Shown here: one piece after another, positions 43,320-54,128 of the stretch
Position numbering within the stretch: position 1 is the stretch's first letter
Layout: every line of letters starts with the position of its first letter
From: Plotosus lineatus
Taxonomy: Eukaryota > Chordata > Actinopteri > Siluriformes > Plotosidae
Direction of reading: 5' to 3'
NCBI GenBank assembly: GCA_024760905.1
Contig: CM045733.1
Location: 36,592,501-36,656,500, forward strand
DNA: 64,000 nt
Translations under genes and position numbers: made by a program
The notes under the pieces: model-generated
What the model was told of the DNA's origin: nothing
Database searches by the model: none
The model's input: only the letters and a program-made list of their open reading frames with translations

Positions 43320-45412
43320 GCTGAAGACGTCGAAGAAGGAGAGGCGGGAGGCGTGTCCGTCGGCAGAGAGAGAAGAGGAAATGAGTGAGCCTAGGACTGA
43401 GAGTAGGGACTTTGAATGTTGGAACTATGCAAGGAAAAGATAGGGAGCTGGCTGACATGATGCAGAGGAGGAAGGTGGACATACTGTGTGTTCAGGAGAC
43501 AAGGTGGAAAGGTAGCAGGGCTAGAAGCTTAGGAGCAGGGTTTAAACTGTTTTATAATGGTGTGGATGGGAAGAGAAATGGACTAGGAGTCATCTTGAAT
43601 GAGGGGTTTGTCAGGAATGTTCTAGAAGTGAAAAGAGTGTCAGACAGAGTGATGAGTCTCAAGTTAGAAATTGAAGGCGTGATGGTCAATGTTGTTAGTG
43701 CTTATGCCCCACAGGCAGGATGTAAGCTAGAAGAGAAGGAGAGATTCTGGAGTGAGTTAGATGAAGTGATGCAGAGTACCCCCAGAGGTGAAAGAGTGGT
43801 CATTGGAGAAGACTTCAATGGACATGTTGGTGCAGGCAACAGAGGGGACGAGGAAGTGATGCAGGTTTGGTATCCAGGACAGGAACACAGAAGGACAGAT
43901 GTTGATCGATTTTGCAAAAAGGATGGAAATGGCTGTGGTGAATACTTTCTTCAAGAAGAAACAGAAGCATAGGGTGACTTATGAAAGCGGAGGTAAGAGC
44001 ACACAGGTAGACTACATCTTGTGTAGGCGATGTAATTTGAAGGAAGTCAGTGACTGCAAAGTAGTAGTGGGTGAGAGTGTTGCCAAACAGCATAGGATGG
44101 TGGTGTGCAGGATGACACTGATGGTGAGAAAGGTGAAAAAGGCAAAGGCAGAACAGAAGACAAAGTGGTGGAAGCTGAAAAAGGAAGAGTGTCGTGTTGT
44201 CTTCAAGGAGGAGTTGAAACAGGCTTTGGGTGGTCTGGAAGGAAAGTAGATAAGGAAAGTTGGTGGTGGAATGAGGAAGCACCACAGATGCAGTTTTTGC
44301 CTTGAGGATGTTAATAGAGAAGTACAGAGAAGGTCAGAAGGAGCTGCATTGTGCCTTTGTGGATCTGGAGAAAGCATATGACAGGGTGCCGAGAGAAGAA
44401 CTGTGGTATTGTATGAGGAAGTCTGGAGTGACAGAGAAGTATGTTAGAGTGGTACAGGACATGTATGAGAGATGTAAGACAGTGGTGAGGTGTGCTGTCG
44501 GTGTGACAGAAGAGTTCAAGGTGGAGGTGGGACTGCATCAAGGATCAGCTCTCAGCCCCTTCTTGTTTGATATGGTGATGGACAGGCTGACAGACGAGGT
44601 TAGACAAGAATCTCCATAGACTATGATGTTTGCAGATGACATCGTGATCTGTAGTGAGAGCAGAGACCAAGTGGAGGAAAATCTAGAGAGGTGGAGGTAT
44701 GCCCTGGAAAGGAGGGGATTGAAGGTTAGTCTTCATAAGACAGAATACATGTGTGTGAACGACAAAGACCCAAGAGTAACTTTGAGGTTACAGGGGGCAG
44801 AGATAAAGAAGGTGGAGGATTTTAAGTACTTAGGCTCAACAATCCAGAGCAATGGAGAGTGTGGAAAAGAGGTGAAGAAGCGCGTGCAGGCAGGTTGGAA
44901 TGGATGGAGAAAAGTGTCCGGTGTGATGTGTGATAGGAGAGTATCGGCAAGAATGAAGGGAAAAGTGTACAAGACGGTGATGAGGCCAGCAATGTTGTAT
45001 GGTTTAGAGACAGTGGCCCTGGGGAAAAGACAGGAGTCAGAGTTGGAGGTAGCAGAGATGAAAATGTTGAGGTTCTCTTTGGGAGTAACGAGGATGGATA
45101 GGATCAGAAATGAGTACATCAGAGGGACAGCACATGTTAGATGTTTTGGAGACAAAGTCAGAGAGGCTAGATTGAGATGGTTTGGACATGTACAGAGGAG
45201 GGATAGTGAAGATATTGGTCGTAGGATGCTGAGGTTGGAACTACCAGGCAAAAGGCCCAGAGGAAGACCAAAGAGAAGATTTATGGATGCGGTGAAGGCG
45301 GACATGAAGGTCGTTGGAGTAAGAGTAGAAGATGCAGAGGATAGGGAGAGATGGAGGCAGATCATTTGCTGTGGCGACTCCTGAAGGGAACAGCCGAAAG
45401 GAAAAGAAGAAG
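43320..45412 (+). pseudogene. RTE-clade LINE copy E, endonuclease fused to reverse transcriptase by an internal deletion
   Basis: The endonuclease frames 43385-43972 and 43899-44249 (one frameshift near 43870-43900) carry VGTLNVGTM, VQETRWKGS, VSAYAPQAG, VVIGEDFNGHVGAG and VDYILCRR. At about 44280 the sequence jumps from a WWWNEE-like linker to TTDAVFALRM, removing roughly 0.9 kb: the linker, the fingers start and the VPIFKNKG motif. The polymerase continues at 44302-44619. A TAG replaces Trp at 44617-44619 (SPW to SP*), and it resumes at 44623-45384 with FADDIVICSESRDQ, FKYLGSTIQSNG, LRWFGHVQRRDSEDIG and the family tail. From 44282 on it is very similar to copy C. It is 5'-truncated and no TSD was found. 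Confidence 0.92.
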
Positions 45413-45414
45413 AC

Positions 45415-46200
45415 ACTATTTGTTGAAATTGAGATTGATCATTTATGTAAAAAAAGTCTGTATCTCTTAGACGTATTACATACGCATAAATTATGCTGAA
45501 GGAACCAACAGTACACTTTAAAGTAGAGCTGAATTATGCCTGATTGGCATGTGTAAGAAACACTGTTAATGTTAATGTCAACAGGTTTTTATAGACCTCA
45601 CCACCTGTAGAATGGATTAACAACTTAATATGTGTAAGTCTACTATAAATCTTAGGGAAAGTTTGCTAAGGGAGTAGACATACCATTTTTAGATATTGTA
45701 AACAAATATCTGACAGAGAAAAATTTTGTGAAATCTGTTGCCGCGCTACACTCTCCCGATACCCCAGAGAACGTCGTTGTAGGTTTAGGATCCAGTGAGG
45801 ACTCATTACCTGTGTGGTAGTTTTACTGAAGTTGTCCGTTTTGTCCTGTGGATCCCCATCATACTTCTATCTTCTTAACCTGTGGTCTATGTGTAGACTG
45901 TTGCATGACAAGTAGTAGCCTGGCCATGAGTCAGGTACACCAAGCATGAATGATGTAAACTGACAAGTACAATATGAAAAACACATGAGTTCAAAATAAA
46001 ACACATACCCAGTAGACAACAATCATACAAGCAGCACATACCTTTGCCCGGTGGAGTTAATAGCAAGTTTTGTGCATGCTCAAAACTTTCTGCTGGATTG
46101 AACAGACTTTGTCTGACAAAGAACACATTTCCTTGAGGACAAAAGAGAAGAAATGCATATGAACAGACATGAAAAGGTTGAAAATGTTGCTCTGTTTTTG
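45415..46200. other. Intronic DNA, nothing recognised
   Basis: No repeat or coding feature is named here. (TATG)n begins at 46205 and extends to 46238. Confidence 0.5.
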
Positions 46201-46303
46201 TCCTGTATGTATGTATGTATGTATGTATGTATGTATATAAACTTTAGGGAGTAGTCACACCTTGCAGATAAAGAAAACAGACTTTTGGGAGAAAGGATTT
46301 TAG

Positions 46304-46452
46304 GTATTTTGTGCTTGTGTTTTATCTTTGTATAATATTTAGTTTTGCTTGATCTGAAATGGATGACAGTGACAAACATGCAAAAAATGTCATCCATTTC
46401 AGATCAAGCAAAACTAAATATTATACAAAGATAAAACACAAGCACAAAATAC
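46304..46452. repeat. Perfect 65-bp inverted repeat with 19-bp spacer
   Basis: Arm 46304-46368 is the exact reverse complement of arm 46388-46452. The spacer is GTGACAAACATGCAAAAAA. The right arm is Tc1 family D terminal-repeat sequence (GATCAAGCAAAACTAAATAT, cf. the right terminal repeat). The left arm is an inverted copy of it, in the place where the outer end of the transposon should be. Confidence 0.97.
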
Positions 46453-47937
46453 AGTTTTCAATACCAATTGCATTTATTAAGGTGGAAAAAACATCTGAAC
46501 CTACAAGGGCCCATGTGAATAAGTAATTGCCCCCTGAAACTAATAGCTAGTTGAACCATCTGTTGCAGCAATAATTGCTCTCAAGTATTTGCGATAAGAG
46601 GCGATGAGTCTTTCACATCACTGTGATGGGATTTTGGCCCAATCTTCTCTGCAGAATTGTTTAAAATCAACCAGACTGGATGGTTTTTTGGAATGAACAG
46701 CCTTTTTAAGGTCATGCCACAGCATCTCAATAGGGTTCAGGTCGGGGCTTTAATTAGGCTCCTCAAAAACATTCATTTTGTTATTTTTTTAGCAATTCAG
46801 AAGTGGACTTGCTGGGGTGCTTTGGATCATTGTCTTGCTGCAGAACCCAGGTACACTTTAGCCTGAGGTCTCAAAGCAATGGACGAACATTCTTTGCCAG
46901 GATTTCTTGGTAGTGAGCAGAATTCATGGTTCCATCAATCATGACAAGTCGCCCAGGTCCTGAAGCAGTAAAGCTGGCCCAGATCTTCACACTTCCACAA
47001 CCATGTTTCACTGTTGGCACAATGTTCTTTTTATCAAATGAGTGTTCCTTTTGCACCAGATGTAATGGGATGCATTTCTCCCAAAAAGTTCAATTGTCGT
47101 TTCATCAGTCCAGAGGAAATTTTCCCAAAAAGCTTTGGGGATGATCAAGATGATTCTTGGCAAAAGTGAGTCATGCCTTGATATTCTTTTTTGTCAACAG
47201 TGGCTTTCGCCTTGGAACTCTTCCATGGATGCTATTTTTGCCTCGTGTCTTTCTTATGGTGGAGTCATGAACAATGACATTAACTGAGGCAAGTGAGGCT
47301 TGTAGTTTTTTAGAAGTGGTTTTTGGATCATTTGTGACTTCTCCAGTTAGTTTGTGCGGTGCTCTTAGAGTAATTTTGTAGGTCAGCCACTCCTGGAAAG
47401 GGACACCACTGTGTCATGCCTTCTACATTAACGGATAATAGCTCTGACAGTGGAGTCCCAAGGATTTCCCAATGACTTTGTATCCTTTCCCGGACTGAAA
47501 CATCTCCATAATCTTCTTTGTTGTTTGCTCTTGAAGCTCACTGGATCGCGGCATGATGATGTCTGTTCAGTATAGCCTACCTCACCTTATCAGACAGGTT
47601 TTATGTTAGGGATCTCCTGATTGGAAATGTCTGGCAGCAATCAGGCCTGGGTGTGGCCATGAAATTGAACTCAGTTTTCCCCAACAAAAGGATGAATCAC
47701 AATTACCTCACCTTTTCACAAGGAGGCAATTTTTTTTTTCACAGACGTTCATGTAGGTTTGAATAGGATGTTTCTCTGAACAAATAAAATCACAACAGGA
47801 AAACTGCATTTTTTTGAATATTTGGGTTATCTTTGTGTAAAGTTTAAATTTGTTTGATGATCTAAAAAATGTTAAGTGTGACAAAGGTGGAAAAAAGTAA
47901 AAAATCAGTAAGGGGCAAAAACATTGGCACAGCACTG
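46388..47937 (-). pseudogene. Tc1-like family D transposon with broken transposase
   Basis: The right end is intact: CAGTGCTGTGCCAATG (reverse complement) next to TA at 47938, with a terminal repeat of about 200 bp. The left end is replaced by the fold-back. The minus-strand transposase starts MPRSSELQEQTTKKI near 47557. It then has an HTH, KNSIHGRVPRRKPLLTKKNI, a decayed first-Asp block, PTVKHGCGSVKIWASFTASG and VLQQDNDPKHPSKST (second Asp), with the Glu block degraded near 46730. Stops and frameshifts are numerous. The longest clean frame is 46871-47056. Confidence 0.88.
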
Positions 47938-47944
47938 TATCTAG

Positions 47945-48535
47945 TCAGTATCTGTCCACCTCATGCACCAGCTCAGGGTTCTTCCCCACCTGGGAGATGA
48001 TATTCTATTTCCCAAGAGTCAGAGTCAGTAGCCGAGCATCGGTTCGACAGAACACATGACTTCGGCTGTCACCCAACTCACATTGCACCCGACCCCTATG
48101 GCCCCTCCTACAGGTGGTGGGTCCATGGGAGTTTTCTTCATAGTAATATAATTAAAAGCTTTATTTTTCTGTCTAAATATTCATTACTTAAAAAATCTAA
48201 ATGTCTGTGATATGACTGATTAACCAACATGGTGTATGTTTTCGTTTTTATGTAGAAATGCCAATATGTCTTCATATAGTACAATGCAATAAGTTTATAA
48301 GACATTTACCAAATGTATTTTGTAGACTTCAATGTTACTTTACTATATCTGTAGCGGTTCATTTTTTTCAAGTTATATTTGTAAGGCCCCTTATTTGGGA
48401 TTTTTTTTATGATCCTGGTCCAATTCTTAATCAATTGAATAGTCGTGTAGTAGGACCTTAATTTGAATTGAGCCAAGGATTAAAACATATGATGAACACT
48501 TTTGAGTGAAGGAGATTCAATTCTTAATATTGGAC
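47945..48535. other. Intronic DNA, nothing recognised
   Basis: No named feature. CAGCTCAGGGTTCTTCCCCA.. near 47960-48120 looks like old repeat or LINE-derived GC-richer sequence, but I cannot assign it. Confidence 0.4.
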
Positions 48536-48540
48536 TAAAC

Positions 48541-48812
48541 CAGTCAAATAGTGAGGCGCGTCCACCTTGGGAGCGTGATATGATGCCGGGGGTGGGGGGT
48601 GATGCCAAGTGGAGCGCATATGACCCCGGGGAACATGCTTTTCTGGAATTGTGTATGAGAATTAAGTGTAGTTGCACCTCCACTCCACTAGTTGACAGTG
48701 GTGCTCTAATTGTGGTGCTACAGTGTCACGGTTTTTCACACGAGCAAACAATATGAAGTGCAGTAAACAACCCCTCAAGAAACAACACAGAAAAAATTCT
48801 AACAGGAATGAA
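48541..48812 (-). mobile_element. hAT-like family gamma copy 1, truncated
   Basis: It starts with a damaged terminus (CAGTCAAATAGTG for CAGTGCTTCTCAAATAGTG). It continues on the complementary strand of 49043-49588 (CCGGGGAACATGC, CTCCACTCCACTAGTTGACA, AACAACACAGAAAAAATTC) and stops at about 48812. Confidence 0.75.
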
Positions 48813-49042
48813 GAGAAAGGTCTACATACACTTCGAACCAGCATGAGTGAGTCCTGCATTTAAAAAGGAGAAAAAGCTGATTTTATGAATCTGTGATATT
48901 TTTATATTTTATTTTTTTCAAAATGAGCATTTTGTGACTTTAGTACTTTTCTTTCTCGTTTGATATAAAATGAATCACACAGATGACGAGAGAAGTGACA
49001 AGAGAATACAAATATGATGCAGTTATAGTTTTATGTTTAGTT

Positions 49043-49588
49043 CAGTGCTTCTCAATTGTTTTCTGTGGCACTCCGGCACCCCCCCCCCGGAAGAAAAAAA
49101 CATTTCATTCCCCCCACCGCCCCGTGAGCGTATTATTTGTCTATAAAATTGTTATTAGTAACACTTCTGCATAATATTGTATCTTTATTAACATTAAAAA
49201 CAAAAAAGAGAAAGAAATAGAGTTCAACTGACAATAAGAAAAACTTCATTAACATTGTTAACTCATTCAACTTATAATATTTATATCTTAATATCTCCAT
49301 TTCTCTTCACTTCCTCTTTGTTCCTGTTAGAAAATTTTCCGTGTTGTTTATTCAGCGGTTGCTTACTACGCTTCATATCATTTGCTCGTGCGAAAAACCG
49401 CTACACCATGACATGACAATGAGAGCGCCACTGTCAACTAGTGGAGTGGAGGTGCAATTACACTTAATTCTCGTACACAATTCCAGAACAGCATGTTCCC
49501 CAGGGTCATACATTCTGACCTCGGCAAACCCCCCCCCACCCCCCACCCCGGCATTATATCATGGGGGGGCACTATTTGAGATGCACTG
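49043..49588 (+). mobile_element. hAT-like family gamma copy 2 (546 bp)
   Basis: The terminal repeats are CAGTGCTTCTCAA at the left and the complement of CAGTGCATCTCAA at the right. Subterminal C-runs lie near both ends (49079-49089 and 49527-49551). It has no open frame. The flanking 8 bp differ, so the TSD has been lost or the boundaries were altered. Confidence 0.8.
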
Positions 49589-49594
49589 GTATAC

Positions 49595-49715
49595 GGGCTC
49601 TTTACTAAACTGGTGAGTTCTTCAGGGTGTACCCCATCTTCACAAAGAGTTGGCTAAGATAGGCTCAACACACCCTGCAAACCCTAGTAGGATTAAGCAG
49701 TTCGACAAATGAGTG
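49595..49715 (+). repeat. L2-like tail
   Basis: GTGAGTTCTTCAGGGTGTAC, AGAGTTGGCTAAGATAGGCT, AGTAGGATTAAGCAGTTCG and (GAAT)n. Confidence 0.7.
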
Positions 49716-49719
49716 AATG

Positions 49720-50128
49720 AATATATCTGTATAGTGTCTAATGAATTCACAAATGTATGCAAAAATCAAAGCTTTATTCCTGCAAAGTCAGGACACCAGC
49801 ACAATTACAGATTATCTGGGTAGAATGTCATGACTGCATATTTTACTTTACTAAACCAGGGTAAGAAAACAGAAAACTACAGTGATTGTACTGTGTAGCA
49901 TAAGTGGGTAATATGATTCCCCCAATAAATAAATAGATGGATGGATGGATGGATGGATGGATGGATGGATGGATGGACTTGTGTGCTACAGAGTATGGAA
50001 AAAAATAATTTAGAAATCAGAACATTAATATAGAAAATGCATGTTTTTCAGACTGTGTATGCTTTACTGATTTTAGTATTTTTTTCCCCACAGTGCTGTT
50101 ACACACTTTTCCTCTCTTTTCTTTGCAG
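49720..50128. other. End of cacna1c intron 1 with (ATGG)n
   Basis: It contains (ATGG)n at 49935-49976 and the polypyrimidine tract and acceptor CTTTGCAG ending at 50128. Confidence 0.8.
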
Positions 50129-50495
50129 GTTCTAACTACACTAACCCATCTCCGGTTATGGTGTCTAATGTCAGTGAGGAGGAGCACAGTATTAGTGTTA
50201 GCAAGGGTGACATGGTAGGCTTGGCACCAGAACACATCCCAACCCCTAATGCTGCCCTCAGCTGGCAAGCAGCTATCGATGCAGCACGTCAGGCCAAGCT
50301 GATACGGACTGCAGCAGCAGCAGCAGCAGCAGCACCCATCTCCACAACAACAAGTTCTACACAGCAACATCGTCAGCACTACAACAAACCCAAGAAACCA
50401 ACGAGCACAGTGGCTACACGGCCCCCACACTCCCTCTTCTGCCTTACCCTCAAAAACCCCCTTCGAAGAGCATGCATCAACATTGTGGAGTGGAA
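50129..50495 (+). CDS. cacna1c: cacna1c exon 2: N-terminus of the L-type calcium channel alpha-1C subunit (Cav1.2)
   Basis: This internal exon encodes the cytoplasmic N-terminal segment of the pore-forming subunit of the plasma-membrane L-type Ca2+ channel. The frame reads GT (completing a split Gly codon), then [13 protein letters not shown], then [10 protein letters not shown] and [14 protein letters not shown]. The last is the NSCaTE calmodulin-binding motif of Cav1.2/Cav1.3, and [10 protein letters not shown] is specific to alpha-1C rather than alpha-1D. An eight-residue alanine tract encoded by GCA triplets follows, then [35 protein letters not shown] and [11 protein letters not shown], which leads into helix IS1. 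A pyrimidine-rich tract and CTTTGCAG precede the exon, and GTATCC follows it as donor. The end is phase 2 (AA of a Lys codon). The ATG at 50158 is an internal Met, not the start. Compared with remembered mammalian sequence, the segment before GLAPEH is longer and divergent, while the two conserved blocks match closely. Identification is from motif recall, not a search. Confidence 0.95.
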
Positions 50496-50499
50496 GTAT

Positions 50500-51050
50500 C
50501 CTTAAGACAGGAATAGGTTCAATGTGTTGGGATGAGAAATGTCTGTCTTTTATATTATAATATATTCATGGTATTTATTCATTTATTTTTTGATAGGGAG
50601 AAATAGACTTGAAAAAACATCTACATACTGATACTGTTACATTGACACTATGAGGATGAGCTCAAATGCTCATAGATTGACTTAAAAGGCATAATGCCAG
50701 AGCAATGAAACTTGTAAGCTTCTTTCCTACAGGGATCCAAGTTCCGCAACTCAAATGTTAGAAGTATGTAGACCGTAGGGGAGGCTATGTTCAACCATTT
50801 TATCATGGTCAGCCTATGAACTTTTCAGCCCACCATTATTAATTGAGGTATTTCACAAATTTCAATTTAAGGTGGTGGTTTTAATAATACACATATGTGC
50901 AAAAGCAGCACAAGGCCAGACCTGCAGGATGACAGATCAAGTAATAAAATACAAAGTATTTGACACTAAAATGTTAATAATGTATTAATATATATAAACA
51001 TTGGTGGGTAATAAAACCATCTGTAACTGGCTAGTTAAATTGGTGTAATT
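50500..51050. other. Start of cacna1c intron 2, nothing recognised
   Basis: No repeat is named here. A tRNA-headed repeat head (GTGGTTAGCACGACCGCCTC) and an associated body begin at about 51055 and run to about 51225. Confidence 0.6.
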
Positions 51051-51317
51051 GACATGGGAGGCGGCACGGGCGCATAGTGGTTAGCACGACCGCCTCACAG
51101 CAAGAAAAACTGGGATTGCCAAAGAGGGATGGGCGCCGCCAGGCCAAAATAAGCCCAAGTCTCGCAATGAAGGCGCCCCAACGACATTCCCGGATGTTAA
51201 GGGATAAGTGAAGTGAAGAAGAATTGACATAGGGGTTCACTGGGTCATGGGGCGTCAGTTTAAAAATTATCTAAAGATACAGAACCAAAATTAAGAGTGA
51301 ATACAAAAATAAAAATA

Positions 51318-51569
51318 CAGTGGTACCTTGACTTACAAGTGTCTTTTATGATGAATTTTCCATGATACGAGCTATGAGCCTACCAAAAATCTGCCCCATC
51401 CAATGAACAAAATTTTGATTTACTAGCTCTGCTGGGAAAATGGCTTATCCGGGCCGATTAGCCTCGTATTCTTCGGTGTGTATTCCTCCGCACTCCGAGA
51501 ATGCCTTGTGCAGTGCTTCTCAATTATTTTCTGTGATGCCCCATATAGAAAGAAAAAAAAACATTTCAG

Positions 51570-51625
<56 letters not shown>

Positions 51626-52313
51626 GCGACACTATAAATAGTGTTTAGTACACTTCATATTGTTTGCTCGGTGCTTTTTCCCTACACCATAAGGAACACA
51701 ATGAGAGCGTCAGTGCCACCTATGGTAGAGGATGTGCAATTAACCTTAATTCTAGTATAGTATGCCAAAAAAAAGCATGTTCCCCAGGGTCATACGCACC
51801 CCTCCCCCTGGCATCACACTGTACCCCCCACCCCCCAGGGGGGGCGAACCCCACTATTTGAGAAGCACTGGCCTTGTGGGAGCTCATCACCAGCCTTTCT
51901 TCGATGGCATTTGTAGTGTGCACATGCACAAATTTCTCCTCCTTCTTCTTCTCCTCTGTTACGTACCACCTCATGTCTGCCCACATGACATCTTTGCCGC
52001 AGTCGATGATCGGAAGGGTTAGTTGACTTATTGTTTATTCTTGTTTAATTATTAATCATTATTAATTATTATTAATGTCAATGTACACGTATTATTGTTA
52101 TTATTAAATATTTATTGTTTTTATATGTTTATCTTTAATATATTATGTCAAATATACATGTTTGTGTCAGGGCAGATGAGTTTGGGAGGGAATTGGAATG
52201 GATTAATTGGTTTTCTATTATTTCGAATGAAAATTTTTGTTTTATCTAATAGACATTTTGACTTACAAGCTTGTCGTCAGTATGGGTTCATTTCGTCAGT
52301 GAAGGTTCCACTG
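51318..52313. mobile_element. Pogo-like non-autonomous DNA element with nested hAT element
   Basis: The terminal repeats are CAGTGGTACCTTGACTTACA at the left and, reverse-complemented at the right, CAGTGGAACCTTCACTGACG, each flanked by TA (51316-51317 and 52314-52315). TA duplication and ..CCTTGACTTAC.. ends are typical of the pogo/mariner group. Without the nested 360-bp hAT unit the element is about 630 bp. A minus-strand frame (51720-51986) crosses the nested boundary and has no recognised domain. Confidence 0.8.
51511..51870 (+). mobile_element. hAT-like family gamma copy 3 (360 bp) with 8-bp TSD
   Basis: The terminal repeats CAGTGCTTCTCAA and its perfect complement are flanked by the 8-bp TSD GCCTTGTG (51503-51510 and 51871-51878). 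It contains (CA)n at 51580-51622. It is inserted in the pogo-like element 51318-52313, so it is younger. Confidence 0.94.
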
Positions 52314-52319
52314 TAACTT

Positions 52320-52409
52320 AAATTACTTTGTAGTTTCGCTAGGACTTTATATCTTTATATTTATATTTTTTTATTGATGACCTCAACACCAACCATTTTC
52401 TGTACACAA

Positions 52410-52460
<51 letters not shown>

Positions 52461-52850
52461 ATATTTATATTTTATGTTATAAATATATATGTTTATAATA
52501 TATTTATATTTATATTATTATTATTATTGTTATTATTATTATATTATTATTATTATTATATTATCTATTTTTCAATACAGTGTATTATTATTACTTTTTA
52601 ATTTTATTTAATTTCATCAAATCCAAGCATTTACTAAATATAATAAATTTATAATAATATATAAATAATAAATAAATCATCTCATTAAGAAATTACGTAC
52701 TATCTCCTCTGATCGCTTCAGATTCAAGCACATTTTTGTGTCTAAGATTTGAACTACATTTGCTCTCTTTTAATGAAATAACTTCTATGTATTCCAATCT
52801 GGATTAGGAAAGCATTATAAATATGCCACTTAATATTATAGTCAACACCA
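52320..52850. other. Intron 2 DNA with (TTA)n tracts
   Basis: (TTA)n at 52410-52459 and a second interrupted tract at about 52515-52560. Otherwise very AT-rich. Confidence 0.8.
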
Positions 52851-52854
52851 TGTA

Positions 52855-52990
52855 CTGAGGGTGAGGCTCACCAGGCCATCATATGCAAAATACACACAAT
52901 AATTCACACTCACACTCCCACCTAGGGGCAATTTAGAACAGCCAATTAACCTAATGTGCATGTCTTTGGACAGTGGAAAGAAATCCAAAG
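52855..52990 (-). repeat. SINE B middle/3' fragment
   Basis: GAGGCTCACCAGGCCATCAT, ATTCACACTCACACTCCCAC, CTAGGGGCAATTTAGAACAG and CATGTCTTTGGACAGTGG form the minus-strand SINE B with its L2-like junction. Confidence 0.72.
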
Positions 52991-53120
52991 TATATTTTAG
53001 TATGTCTTGCATAAAAAAACAAGCAAAAAGAAACTAAAAGAAGAGTTCTATGAGTTTTTTTTTTAAAGTTTGATGTCAGTAACAATGTAGATTTTTGTGT
53101 GCGTTCTCCTTGAAACATAC

Positions 53121-54015
53121 AGCACTGTAGTTTTCAAAAATGCCCACTAGAGGAAGGTATTGCATTATTTGTGAGGCATGACATGACTGAATTCAGGTAT
53201 GAACTGCATTCAGTCCAAGCAGCTCAGCCACGCCCCTCAGCCGGAGTGGGTAGAAAACAGAGTTTTAGAGTGAGAGAGTTAGAGAGCGTTATAAACCAAT
53301 GAAGCAGTGACGTGATGCAAGTTAATCCTCTGGCGCAGAGGTGAGCGTGCTTCTGTTTATTGGGAGTAGATGAGAATCGTGAATTCAGGTGTGGGCCACC
53401 CAGCAGCTCAGCCACGCCCCTCTGCTGAAGCGGAGAGAAAACAGTTAGTTAGGGGCACAGCCGCCAAAATGAAAGTCCACCCAAAACACAGACCATAACA
53501 AAAAGGCCATAAAAGAACAAGAAATGTAGCAAATTGGATAAACAAAACAAAGTAAGAAACATGCTACACCACAGTAAATAAAATCACACACATAAACATT
53601 CTAAACATTAACCTAGGTATTGTACTGGAATAATAATTGAAAAAGGCTTTAATAGTGGAGTGTTTTACAATAGTTCAGATGATTATTCCTCTTCAGGCAC
53701 TTCAGAGGAAACTGTCATTTCTTCTGGAGAAAGTCTTATTTCTTCAAAAGAGACATCCAATGTCATTACCTTTTTCTGGCACTTAGCTGACCTTTGAGTA
53801 GCATCGTAGAGCTTAACTGGTAATTAAAACACACTAAAAAAAAAGCGTTCATTGACAACTTGTGCGCGAATGAGGAAAAAGGGGTGTTACATCATCTCAA
53901 CCAATCAGCAGGAAGGAGGATAGCCATTGGCTGAATTTGAATCGCCTGACAGTTGCTCGGCAATCTGCGAATATGCAAAAGGCGCGAGTGCAAAACCAGG
54001 AATAGTCAAGGGCCT
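53121..54015 (+). mobile_element. Pogo-like element, 3' half
   Basis: The block CAAAAATGCCCACTAGAGG..TTGCATTA at 53121-53170 matches 30180-30235. The far end GTCAAGGGCCTACTG (54006-54014 region) is the reverse complement of a CAGTAGGCCC-type terminus like that at 29731. Inside is an imperfect duplication, 53189-53261 and 53373-53444, each containing CAGCTCAGCCACGCCCC. No transposase frame is recognised. Confidence 0.5.
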
Positions 54016-54128
54016 ACTGTAATACACTTCACAGTAACTCTCATCAAAACTCATTTTTTTCAGTTGATTCCTCTTCGACAAATCCCTCAAATTCTTCATC
54101 TTCATTGTCTGAGTTTAACAGTTGCACG

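Noticed and set aside
50158..50505. Treating the ATG at 50158 as a gene start with the stop at 50503
   Set aside because: Conserved coding sequence begins upstream at the splice acceptor (50129), and the frame after 50495 is intronic. The exon continues at 61991.
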